Positions 1 to 5,159 of a stretch of DNA of 5,287 nucleotides are shown piece after piece. The notes under the pieces are model-generated. The model was not told where the DNA came from. It ran no database searches and saw only the letters and a list, made by a program, of their open reading frames with translations. The DNA comes from Oscillospiraceae bacterium. GTDB taxonomy: Bacteria; Bacillota; Clostridia; Oscillospirales; Oscillospiraceae. Numbering within the stretch: position 1 is the first letter of the stretch; each line of letters starts with the position of its first letter. Location of the stretch: the NCBI GenBank assembly GCA_017538775.1, contig JAFYIF010000184.1, positions 1 through 5,287 on the forward strand, given 5' to 3'. Made by a program: the position numbers and the translations under genes.

Positions 1-398
1 GCGGCCTGCTCTTCCAGCATGAGCCAGTCCACGAAGCCGCCGAAGCAGATGATGTTGGTGTACCCCTGGTCGGCCAGGATCTGGGAGGCGTCCTCCGCCC
101 GGCGGCCGGTCCAGCAGTAGACCATGATCGTCTGGTCCTTGTCGGGGATGGGCTCCAGGTTCCCCTCCCGGATCTCCTCGATGGGCAGCAGCACCGCGTC
201 GGGGATGTGCCCGGCGTCGTACTCCTCCTGGGTGCGCACATCCAGGATCAAAGCGTCGGTGCCCGCGTCAATGCGCTTTTTGCCCTCTTCCATGCTGATG
301 GTTTTGAAGCTGCCGGCTGCGCCGCAGCCCGCCAGCAGGCTGAGCGCCAGGCACAGGGCCAGCACCAGGGCCGTCAGGCGTCTTCTCTCTCTCTTCAT
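1..398 (-). CDS. Rhodanese-domain lipoprotein (3' end outside window)
   Basis: The first 132 residues are visible; the reading frame is still open at the left edge. Residues 1-24 form a lipoprotein signal: a basic start (MKRERRR), a hydrophobic stretch and the lipobox LLAGC with lipidated Cys25, so the mature protein should be anchored outside the membrane. A single rhodanese fold follows from about residue 31: the LDVRTQEEY strand-helix (51-60), the GHIPDAVLLP segment (63-72), and the active-site loop C95-WTGRR after strand IMVY. Cys95 is intact, so persulfide or sulfur-transferase chemistry is possible; the substrate is unknown. The FGGFVDW motif (119-125) is also typical of the family. The start ATG overlaps the stop of the upstream transporter-kinase gene (ATGA), and its Shine-Dalgarno AAGGGAG (414-408, minus strand) lies inside that gene, so the two are co-transcribed and probably translationally coupled. 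The family call is secure; a functional link to the kinase is inferred only from the operon. Confidence 0.9.
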   Translation of the reverse strand, partial: MKRERRRLTALVLALCLALSLLAGCGAAGSFKTISMEEGKKRIDAGTDALILDVRTQEEYDAGHIPDAVLLPIEEIREGNLEPIPDKDQTIMVYCWTGRRAEDASQILADQGYTNIICFGGFVDWLMLEEQA

Positions 399-3331
399 CG
401 AACCGCACTCCCTTCGTTCTGTCGGCGCAGGACCTCGGCCAGCGCCTGCATCATGGTCGGCACATGGATGGGTTTTGCGATATGTCCGTCCATCCCCGCT
501 TCCTTGGCGGCCAGCACGTCTTCGGCGAAGGCGTTGGCGGTCATGGCCAGGATGGGGATGTTGGCCAACTGTTTGTCGGGCAGGGCGCGGATGGCCCGGG
601 TGGCGGTATAGCCGTCCATCACCGGCATCTGCACGTCCATCAGCACGGCCTGGTACTGGCCCGGCTTGGAGGCCTTCACCATGTCCAGGGCGATCTGCCC
701 GTTCTCGGCGCTGTCCAGCGTGAACCCGGCCTCCTCCAGGATCACCGTGGCGATCTCCCGGTTGATCTCGTTGTCCTCCACCAGCAGCAGGTGGACGCCG
801 GTGAAGTCCAGCTCCTCGGCGCTGTCGTCCGCGCTTTCCTCCTCGCTGGGCGGCTCGGCCAGCGGACAGGCCATTTTGATCCGGAATTCGGTGCCCTTGC
901 CCACTTCGGAGTCCACGCTGATCTCGCCGTCGATCAGCTCGACGATGCTCTTGGTGATGGCCATGCCCAGGCCCGTGCCCTGGATCTTGGAGGCGTTGCG
1001 GGCGCGGGTGTAGGCGTCGAACACGGTGGCGGCGAACTCGGGGGTCATGCCCATGCCGGTGTCCCGGACGCTGAGCTCATACAGGCCGTTCTCGCCCTCC
1101 ACGCCGGTCTGGCGCAAAACGACGCGGACGCTGCCGCCCTTGGGCGTGAACTTGTAGGCGTTGCTGACCAGGTTCAGCAGCACCCGGTTCAGCAGATTGG
1201 CGTCGGTCATCACCCAGCGGTTTTCAAGCTGCTCGGTCTCCACGGTGAAGTCCAGACCCTTCTCGCGCATCTGGGTGGCGAAGAGGTCCCGCAAAGCGTC
1301 CAGCACTTTTGTGAGGTCCTCCCGCTCCGGGTGGTACTCCATCTTGCCGTTCTCGATGCGGCTCATCTCCAGGATGTCGTTGATGAGGGTCAGCAGGTGC
1401 TGGCCGGACAGCTCGATCTTGTCCAGATAGTCCGCCAGCTTGGGGGGCAGGTTCGGCTCCTTCTGAGCCAGGTTGGTATAGCCGATGATGGCGTTCATCG
1501 GGGTGCGGATGTCGTGGCTCATGTTGGAGAGGAAGGTGGATTTGGCCCGGTTGCTCTCCTCCGCCTGGGCCTTCTGGAGGCGCATGTTGATCTCCCGCTG
1601 CTGCATCCCCCGGTAGATGTTGAGCATGATGACCAGGGCCAGGACGATGACGCCCATCTGGAGCCAGCTGTTGTTCACCAGCTCCGCGTTGACCGCGTCC
1701 AGACGCTGGCTCAGATAGTAGTCCATGTCGGCGGCTTCCACCGCGTCCAGAATGACGCCGTGGTCGGCCATTTCCACCGCGCTGTAATCGTTCAGCTCCA
1801 CCAGCACCCGCTCGGTGATGTTGTTGGTGGCCTGACGCAGCCAGAGCATGGTGGTGAAGAAGATCAGGAACAGCAGCGCCACCCAGACGGAGGACTTTTT
1901 GCCGAAGCGGTCCTTCCGGTCCCGATGGAAGACCATCCAGAAGAAGGCGAAGCCCGCGACGCTCCAGACGATGAGGATCAGCAGGGACTCCATGGCCAGC
2001 GCGCCGACGGAGAGGAAGGAGGGGATCATGAAGTAGAAGAACAAAACCAGGGAGACGGCCAGGCCGAAGATGCCGGTCCCCTGCACCAGGGGCTTGTGCT
2101 CCTCCCGCGCCAGCTTCAGCGCGGCGGCGGAGGTGTAGGCGTAGGCGATCAGGGCCCCGATGGTGTTCACGTCCACGATCCAGCCGATGGCGGCGCGGCC
2201 CACGAAGGGCACCACCAGGCTGATGGCGATCAGGAATTTGATGGTGTTGGAGGGGTTGTTGTCCCGGTTCAGCCGTCCGAACCACTCCGGGAGGATGCCG
2301 TCCCGGCTCATGGCGTACATCAGGCGGCTGGCGGCCAGAAGGTTGCCCACCAGACCGGTGACGATCCCCGCGAGCACGGCCAGGCCCAGGATCATCAGGC
2401 CGGTGCTCCCCAGGGCGTCGTTGACCGCGTAGAACACGGGCATGGAGGCGATGCCGTCCAGCTCGCCCCGCTGGGCGATGTAGTCGGTCCAGTTTTCAAA
2501 GCCCTCCGGCAGGGCGCTGGCGCCCACCAGGTTCAGCAGCACATAGCAGGCCGTCGCCGCCACCAGCGCCAGGGCCATGATGGGCAGCGCCTTGCGGGTG
2601 GAGAAGCGGAAGCCCTCGGCGGAGTTGGAGATGGACTCAAAGCCCACGAAAGCCCAAGGGGACAGGGCCACGATGCTGAGCAGCTGGAACGCGGTGCTCT
2701 TGCCGCTGGTGGCGAAGCCCGGCGTCAGCCGCGCCGCGCCGCCGTTGACGATCAGCACATAGACGGCGCAGAACAGTACGCCCAGGACCAGCACGATGGC
2801 CAGCACGGTCTGCAGACCCGCGGCCAGCCGCTTGCGCCAGGCGGTGAGGGAGCCGAAGACGACGATGATTGCCAGCGTCAGCAGCACCTCGCCCAGGTAC
2901 ACGTCATAGCCCGCCACGGTGTAGTGGAAGCCCCACTGGAGCACCGAGCCGAACAGCGCACGGACGATCAGCACGATGGCCGTGGCGTTGGCCCACATGA
3001 TGGCGATGTAGACCAGGATCAAAAACCAGGCGCTGAGCAGCCCGTGGTCGTAGCCGAAGGCGCGGATGGAGTAGGTCAGGGTGCCACCGGCGTCGGGGTA
3101 TTTGTTGATCAGGTAGTGGTAGTTGACGCCGATGATAAACATGACGAGCGCGCCGACCAGCATCCCCAGCGCGGTCCCCCAGGGCCCGGCCAGAGGCAAG
3201 AAGGTAGTGCCGGGCATGACGAAGGAGCCCCAGCCCACCGCGCAGCCCAGGGACAGCGCCCAGACGGACAGCGGAGACAGATAACGGGTCAGGCTTCCGG
3301 TGCCGCCGGGATTGGTCTTTGAATCGTTCAT
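395..3331 (-). CDS. APC amino acid permease-histidine kinase-receiver fusion protein
   Basis: This 978-residue protein joins a transporter to a hybrid sensor kinase. Residues 18-468 resemble an APC-family permease with about 12 membrane segments: a glycine-containing TM1 (AVGWGSFVMPG, 31-41), the PDAGGTLTYSIRAFG loop (79-93), and a TM6-like SPWAFVGFES (224-233). Extra helices near 480-498 and 555-573 enclose a roughly 55-residue, probably external loop. A short coiled-coil linker (574-600) leads to the kinase: H-box SHDIRTP with phospho-acceptor His606, N-box NLVSNAYKF (Asn724), G1 DTGMGM (757-762) and G2 GTGLGM (785-790). The receiver (about 845-970) has acidic Glu852/Asp853, phospho-acceptor Asp899, Thr931 and Lys953. 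There is no HPt or DNA-binding output domain and no separate response regulator in the window. The ATG start is supported by AAAAGGAAA at 3348-3340. It heads an operon with the rhodanese lipoprotein. By analogy with transporter-kinase fusions such as CbrA (which has a different, SLC5-type transporter), it may sense or import an amino acid; the ligand and output are unknown. Confidence 0.93.
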   Translation of the reverse strand: MNDSKTNPGGTGSLTRYLSPLSVWALSLGCAVGWGSFVMPGTTFLPLAGPWGTALGMLVGALVMFIIGVNYHYLINKYPDAGGTLTYSIRAFGYDHGLLSAWFLILVYIAIMWANATAIVLIVRALFGSVLQWGFHYTVAGYDVYLGEVLLTLAIIVVFGSLTAWRKRLAAGLQTVLAIVLVLGVLFCAVYVLIVNGGAARLTPGFATSGKSTAFQLLSIVALSPWAFVGFESISNSAEGFRFSTRKALPIMALALVAATACYVLLNLVGASALPEGFENWTDYIAQRGELDGIASMPVFYAVNDALGSTGLMILGLAVLAGIVTGLVGNLLAASRLMYAMSRDGILPEWFGRLNRDNNPSNTIKFLIAISLVVPFVGRAAIGWIVDVNTIGALIAYAYTSAAALKLAREEHKPLVQGTGIFGLAVSLVLFFYFMIPSFLSVGALAMESLLILIVWSVAGFAFFWMVFHRDRKDRFGKKSSVWVALLFLIFFTTMLWLRQATNNITERVLVELNDYSAVEMADHGVILDAVEAADMDYYLSQRLDAVNAELVNNSWLQMGVIVLALVIMLNIYRGMQQREINMRLQKAQAEESNRAKSTFLSNMSHDIRTPMNAIIGYTNLAQKEPNLPPKLADYLDKIELSGQHLLTLINDILEMSRIENGKMEYHPEREDLTKVLDALRDLFATQMREKGLDFTVETEQLENRWVMTDANLLNRVLLNLVSNAYKFTPKGGSVRVVLRQTGVEGENGLYELSVRDTGMGMTPEFAATVFDAYTRARNASKIQGTGLGMAITKSIVELIDGEISVDSEVGKGTEFRIKMACPLAEPPSEEESADDSAEELDFTGVHLLLVEDNEINREIATVILEEAGFTLDSAENGQIALDMVKASKPGQYQAVLMDVQMPVMDGYTATRAIRALPDKQLANIPILAMTANAFAEDVLAAKEAGMDGHIAKPIHVPTMMQALAEVLRRQNEGSAVR

Positions 3332-3421
3332 AGCGGTCGTTTCCTTTTATATATGTAGAAAGTAGCGGGAAGTGCGGACAGGCTACCCCCGGCGGAAAGC
3401 CGAAGGCCGGATACAGGCTTT

Positions 3422-3457
3422 GCAGCGCTCCGTCTGACGGGAGCATAGACGGACTGC
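3422..3457 (-). other. Hairpin in the 5' leader of the transporter-kinase mRNA
   Basis: On the minus strand TCCGTCT (3453-3447) and AGACGGA (3435-3429) are a perfect 7-bp inverted repeat around an 11-base loop. GCAG/CTGC arms extend it after a 3-base bulge. It lies in the leader downstream of P2, roughly 90-125 bases ahead of the start codon. A second, weaker 5-bp stem lies at 3389-3410. No T-run follows, so it is not an ordinary terminator. A role in mRNA stability or control is possible, but it may also be incidental in GC-rich DNA. Confidence 0.35.
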
Positions 3458-3474
3458 GGATCATATACAGGTTC

Positions 3475-3503
3475 AGTATAAACCTTCTATAGCACAAACA
3501 CAA
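3475..3503 (-). promoter_or_regulatory. Candidate proximal promoter P2 of the transporter-kinase operon
   Basis: On the minus strand TTGTGT (3503-3498) is followed after exactly 17 bases by TATACT (3480-3475), a 5/6 match to the sigma-A -10 hexamer; the -35 matches only the TTG half. Transcription would start near 3468, giving a leader of about 135 bases. It lies outside the proposed invertible segment, so it would give expression that does not depend on that segment's orientation. Confidence 0.45.
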
Positions 3504-3661
3504 GTGGCGCATTCGGAAAAGAATCCCAAAAATACCGGGGAATTTTGTGGGACTGTGACAAAGAGGGGGATTCCTGCCTTGTGAATAGTATTTCAATGTC
3601 CCCGCGCCGGGCGGAAGGGGAGCGCCCGCTGCGCCGGACGGGGGCCGGAGCGGGGGGACGC

Positions 3662-3685
3662 ACAACATATTGTGCAGTATGTGGT
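3662..3685. repeat. 24-bp imperfect palindrome, copy A
   Basis: Left arm ACAACATA, core TTGTGCAG, right arm TATGTGGT. It differs from copy B at two positions, both in the left half. It has the same orientation as copy B, judged by the asymmetric central TG, and the two centres are 40 bp apart. It could be a degenerate recombinase site or a second operator; its imperfect left half suggests weaker binding than B. Confidence 0.75.
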
Positions 3686-3701
3686 AGACGGAAAACAAAA
3701 G

Positions 3702-3725
3702 ACCACATACTGTGCAGTATGTGGT
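3702..3725. repeat. 24-bp perfect palindrome, copy B (candidate recombination site)
   Basis: An 11-bp arm ACCACATACTG and its exact reverse complement flank a central TG. The layout, with inward-facing arms and a core of about 8 bp, resembles sites bound by two tyrosine-recombinase monomers. It lies about 25 bp downstream of the -10 of P1, in the transcribed leader, where a repressor operator would also work. Copy C is the same sequence inverted with one mismatch. Confidence 0.85.
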
Positions 3726-3749
3726 AAGGGAATCCGCCTCTTATCCGGT

Positions 3750-3778
3750 ATTGTATATCATGCGCGATGAAATAGCAA
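3750..3778 (-). promoter_or_regulatory. Candidate promoter P1 inside the invertible segment
   Basis: On the minus strand TTGCTA (3778-3773, 4/6 match to the -35 consensus) is followed after exactly 17 bases by TACAAT (3755-3750, 5/6 match to the -10). An AT-rich patch lies 20 bases upstream (3798-3820). Transcription would start near 3743, cross palindromes B and A, and reach the transporter-kinase gene after a leader of about 410 bases. After inversion it would point into the recombinase gene on the opposite strand. Confidence 0.6.
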
Positions 3779-3825
3779 CAGGAAAAACGGCCCTTCCCTG
3801 AAATTCTACATATTTTTCAGCCCAC

Positions 3826-3887
3826 GGGCATGGGAAGCGACACCGGGCGTCGCAGCTTTTTTGCGCCACCCGGCCTTTGCCATGCCC
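3826..3887. repeat. Nested inverted repeat inside the B-C segment
   Basis: The outer arms GGGCATGG (3826-3833) and CCATGCCC (3880-3887) match perfectly over 8 bp. Nested inside are CCGGGCGTCGC (3843-3853) and GCGCCACCCGG (3863-3873), pairing over 11 positions with one mismatch and one G-T pair around a loop with six Ts. In RNA this would give a long two-part hairpin. On the minus strand it follows the recombinase stop by about 95 bases and could protect or end that transcript, but no T-run follows the stem, so it is not a standard terminator. Confidence 0.5.
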
Positions 3888-3955
3888 TGCGACAGCGATC
3901 GACCCCGCGCCGGAGCCGCAGCGGACGCTCCCGGCCCCGGTCAGCCCCGCGCTTT

Positions 3956-3979
3956 ACCACATACTGCACAGAATGTGGT
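3956..3979. repeat. 24-bp near-perfect palindrome, copy C (candidate recombination site)
   Basis: Left arm ACCACATA, core CTGCACAG, right arm AATGTGGT. Read on the minus strand it equals copy B except for one base at arm position 8, and the central dinucleotide CA on the plus strand shows it is inverted relative to A and B. It begins two bases after the stop codon of the recombinase gene, the position where many tyrosine recombinases keep their own site. Confidence 0.85.
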
Positions 3980-3980
3980 A

Positions 3981-4817
3981 TCACAAGATCAGGCGGAGCT
4001 GTTCCAGCTGCCGCCGTTCCTCTTTTCCGCTGCGGGCGGTGTAGATGCGGGTGGTCTCCACGCTGCTGTGCCCCAGGATGTCCGCCAGCCGCACGATGTC
4101 CCGGAAGCGCTCGTAGTGGGTCCGGGCGAACAGGTGCCGCAGATTGTGGGGAAAGACCTTTTCCCCCGCCACCTTCGCCAGCGCCGCCAGGCGCTTGAGC
4201 ATCTTCCAGATGTTGCTCCGGTCCATGGCCCGCCCCGTCCGGGTGACGAACAGCGGTCCGCTGACGATGCCCCGGCTTTTGGCATAGCCCCGCAGCTTCC
4301 GGGAAAGTGCGGCGGGGATCAAAATCGTCCGCAGCTTGCCCTTGTTCCGAATGTTGGCCTCGCCCGCCTCCAGGCTCTCCACCGTCACGGCCTTCAGCTC
4401 GCTGACCCGCAGCCCCAGGGCGCAGAGGGTCTCCGTCAGCATGGCCAGCCGCCGGTCCCCCCGCCGCTCCGCTGTCCGCACCATGCGGACATATTCCTCC
4501 TGCGAAAGCTCCCGGGAGGCCGGGAGAAAGTTCCGCCGCTGCACCCGCAGATAGCGCAGCCGCCAGTCCGAACCGAGAAACGCCAGCAGCCGGTTGGCCG
4601 CACCCAGCATCGAATTGACACTGGCCCCGCAGTACCCCCGCGCCTCCAGCCAGCCCCGGAACCCCGCCAACTGCCCCCGGTCCCGCAGCCCGCCCTCCGC
4701 ATACGCCGCCAGCGCCCGGGCGTCGTGCAGATATTTCGACACCGTGGCCGGACTGTACTCCAACTCAAACAGATGCGCCCGAAAGCGCCCCAATTCCGCT
4801 TCTCCAATGATCAGCAT
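3981..4817 (-). CDS. Tyrosine recombinase (Xer/integrase family), candidate DNA invertase
   Basis: The protein is 278 residues from ATG 4817, or 279 from GTG 4820; AAGGA at 4831-4827 (minus strand) suits either start. Numbering here uses the longer form. Residues 5-90 form a helical core-binding domain (SPATVSKYLHDARALAAYAE). The catalytic domain holds the whole active site: Arg138 (GLRVSEL), Lys160 or Lys162 in the beta-hairpin NKGKLR, His225 and Arg228 (HNLRHLFA), His251 (LGHSS) and nucleophile Tyr260 (TRIYT). There is no N-terminal arm-binding domain as in phage integrases, so it resembles Xer-type proteins and promoter invertases. It is not flanked by phage or conjugation genes here. It probably acts on the palindromes beside it, but that is inferred from proximity. 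It could instead be a remnant of a mobile element. The family call is secure. Confidence 0.93.
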   Translation of the reverse strand: MLIIGEAELGRFRAHLFELEYSPATVSKYLHDARALAAYAEGGLRDRGQLAGFRGWLEARGYCGASVNSMLGAANRLLAFLGSDWRLRYLRVQRRNFLPASRELSQEEYVRMVRTAERRGDRRLAMLTETLCALGLRVSELKAVTVESLEAGEANIRNKGKLRTILIPAALSRKLRGYAKSRGIVSGPLFVTRTGRAMDRSNIWKMLKRLAALAKVAGEKVFPHNLRHLFARTHYERFRDIVRLADILGHSSVETTRIYTARSGKEERRQLEQLRLIL

Positions 4818-4840
4818 CACGCACCATCCTTTTTGATGAA

Positions 4841-4857
4841 GTTATCCGCATGATAAC
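4841..4857. promoter_or_regulatory. Inverted repeat in the recombinase leader, possible operator
   Basis: GTTATC (4841-4846) and GATAAC (4852-4857) are a perfect 6-bp inverted repeat with a 5-base spacer. It lies between the proposed recombinase -10 (4880-4875) and the ribosome binding site. The size and position would suit an operator controlling recombinase expression; the binding protein is unknown, and a chance occurrence is possible. Confidence 0.35.
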
Positions 4858-4874
4858 ATAACCGAAGCGCGGCA

Positions 4875-4903
4875 CTTCTATCCGAAGGCGGGAAAAATGT
4901 CCA
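4875..4903 (-). promoter_or_regulatory. Candidate promoter of the recombinase gene
   Basis: On the minus strand TGGACA (4903-4898, 5/6 match) is followed after 17 bases by TAGAAG (4880-4875, 4/6 match). Transcription would start near 4868, about 50 bases before the start codon. It is back to back with the tRNA promoter, with 18 bases between the two -35 elements. Confidence 0.45.
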
Positions 4904-4921
4904 CGGAACCAAAATTCGGCG

Positions 4922-4950
4922 TTGACATTTGCGAAACGCTGTGCTAAGAT
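4922..4950 (+). promoter_or_regulatory. Strong promoter of the tRNA-Ser gene
   Basis: A perfect -35 TTGACA (4922-4927) is followed after 17 bases by TAAGAT (4945-4950, 4/6 match to the -10). Transcription would start near 4957, about 13 bases before the mature tRNA 5' end, as expected for a stable RNA gene. Confidence 0.8.
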
Positions 4951-4969
4951 GTACAAGCAGTTTCGGTTT

Positions 4970-5061
4970 GGAGAAGTACCCAAGAGGCCGAAGGGGCTCC
5001 CCTGCTAAGGGAGTAGCCGGTGTTGAGCCGGGCCCGGGTTCAAATCCCGGCTTCTCCGCCA
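4970..5061 (+). tRNA. tRNA-Ser, anticodon GCU
   Basis: The acceptor arms GGAGAAG (4970-4976) and CTTCTCC (5051-5057) pair over 7 bp, followed by discriminator G and an encoded CCA (5059-5061). The anticodon stem CTCCC/GGGAG holds loop CTGCTAA with anticodon GCT at 5004-5006, which reads AGC and AGU serine codons. The T arm is CCGGG, TTCAAAT, CCCGG (5034-5050). The long variable region (about 5014-5033) is the class II hallmark of serine tRNAs. It has its own promoter and terminator, so it is a single-gene unit. No duplicated tRNA 3' fragment is seen in the window. Confidence 0.97.
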
Positions 5062-5062
5062 C

Positions 5063-5107
5063 AAAAATCCAGAAAACCAGCCTGAGCGTGGTTTTCTGGA
5101 TTTTTTT
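5063..5107 (+). terminator. Rho-independent terminator of tRNA-Ser
   Basis: A perfect 17-bp inverted repeat (5063-5079 with 5089-5105) around a 9-base loop ends in a run of seven Ts. Because the stem starts with five As, it also gives a T-run on the opposite strand and may terminate in both directions. It begins one base after the encoded CCA. Confidence 0.95.
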
Positions 5108-5159
5108 GAACCGTGTGTAATCATGGCGGATTCTGTTAACGGAGCGTAAGGAGCTGCCT

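Larger units (their letters stand above)
3702..3979. other. Candidate invertible promoter segment bounded by inverted repeats B and C
   Basis: Copies B and C are in opposite orientation with identical 8-bp cores (CTGTGCAG when C is read on the minus strand), so strand exchange between them would invert about 250 bp. The segment contains promoter P1, now pointing toward the transporter-kinase operon, and a nested inverted repeat. A tyrosine recombinase gene abuts the C end. This matches the layout of known tyrosine-recombinase promoter switches such as fimS in Escherichia coli and the flagellar switch of Clostridioides difficile. Inversion itself cannot be seen in one sequence; a repressor-operator system is the main alternative. 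Confidence 0.6.
3332..3980. other. Intergenic regulatory region between recombinase and transporter-kinase gene
   Basis: This 649-base stretch has no supported coding region; short open frames here lack ribosome binding sites and recognisable protein motifs. Read toward the transporter-kinase gene, it contains palindrome C, a GC-rich nested inverted repeat, an AT-rich patch, promoter P1, palindromes B and A, a very GC-rich stretch (about 3600-3660) with no clear feature, promoter P2 and a leader able to form hairpins. I see no canonical intrinsic terminator with a T-run for the recombinase transcript, so read-through toward the operon is possible. Confidence 0.7.

Noticed and set aside
464..3322. 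952-codon open frame on the plus strand opposite the transporter-kinase gene
   Set aside because: It is a mirror of the real gene caused by high GC at codon positions; its translation is rich in His, Gln, Gly and Val, shows no domain motif, and lacks the kinase-grade conservation seen on the minus strand.
2904..3698. 264-codon minus-strand open frame running from the intergenic region into the transporter-kinase gene
   Set aside because: Its start lies in palindrome B, it has no ribosome binding site, and its second half is an out-of-frame reading of the permease.
3662..3725. Palindromes A and B as intrinsic terminators or attenuators
   Set aside because: They could form hairpins in RNA, but no T-run follows either copy on the minus strand in terminator position (TCTTTTG after B is weak), and copy C has the same sequence in a different context, which fits a DNA-binding site better.
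3662..3979. The three palindromes as a small CRISPR array
   Set aside because: The spacing is unequal (40 and about 250 bp), the copies differ in orientation, and no cas gene is present.
3956..3979. Copy C as a chromosomal dif site for XerC/XerD
   Set aside because: The sequence does not resemble the Firmicutes dif consensus as I know it, and dif is normally a single copy, not three.
3861..4853. 330-codon plus-strand open frame across the recombinase gene
   Set aside because: It is antisense to a gene with a complete tyrosine-recombinase active site, is Pro/Gln/Arg-rich and has no recognisable motif.
4970..5061. tRNA-Ser as an integration site of an element carrying the recombinase
   Set aside because: The recombinase lies on the 5' side of the tRNA, no duplicated tRNA 3' end is seen in the window, and no other mobile-element genes are present.
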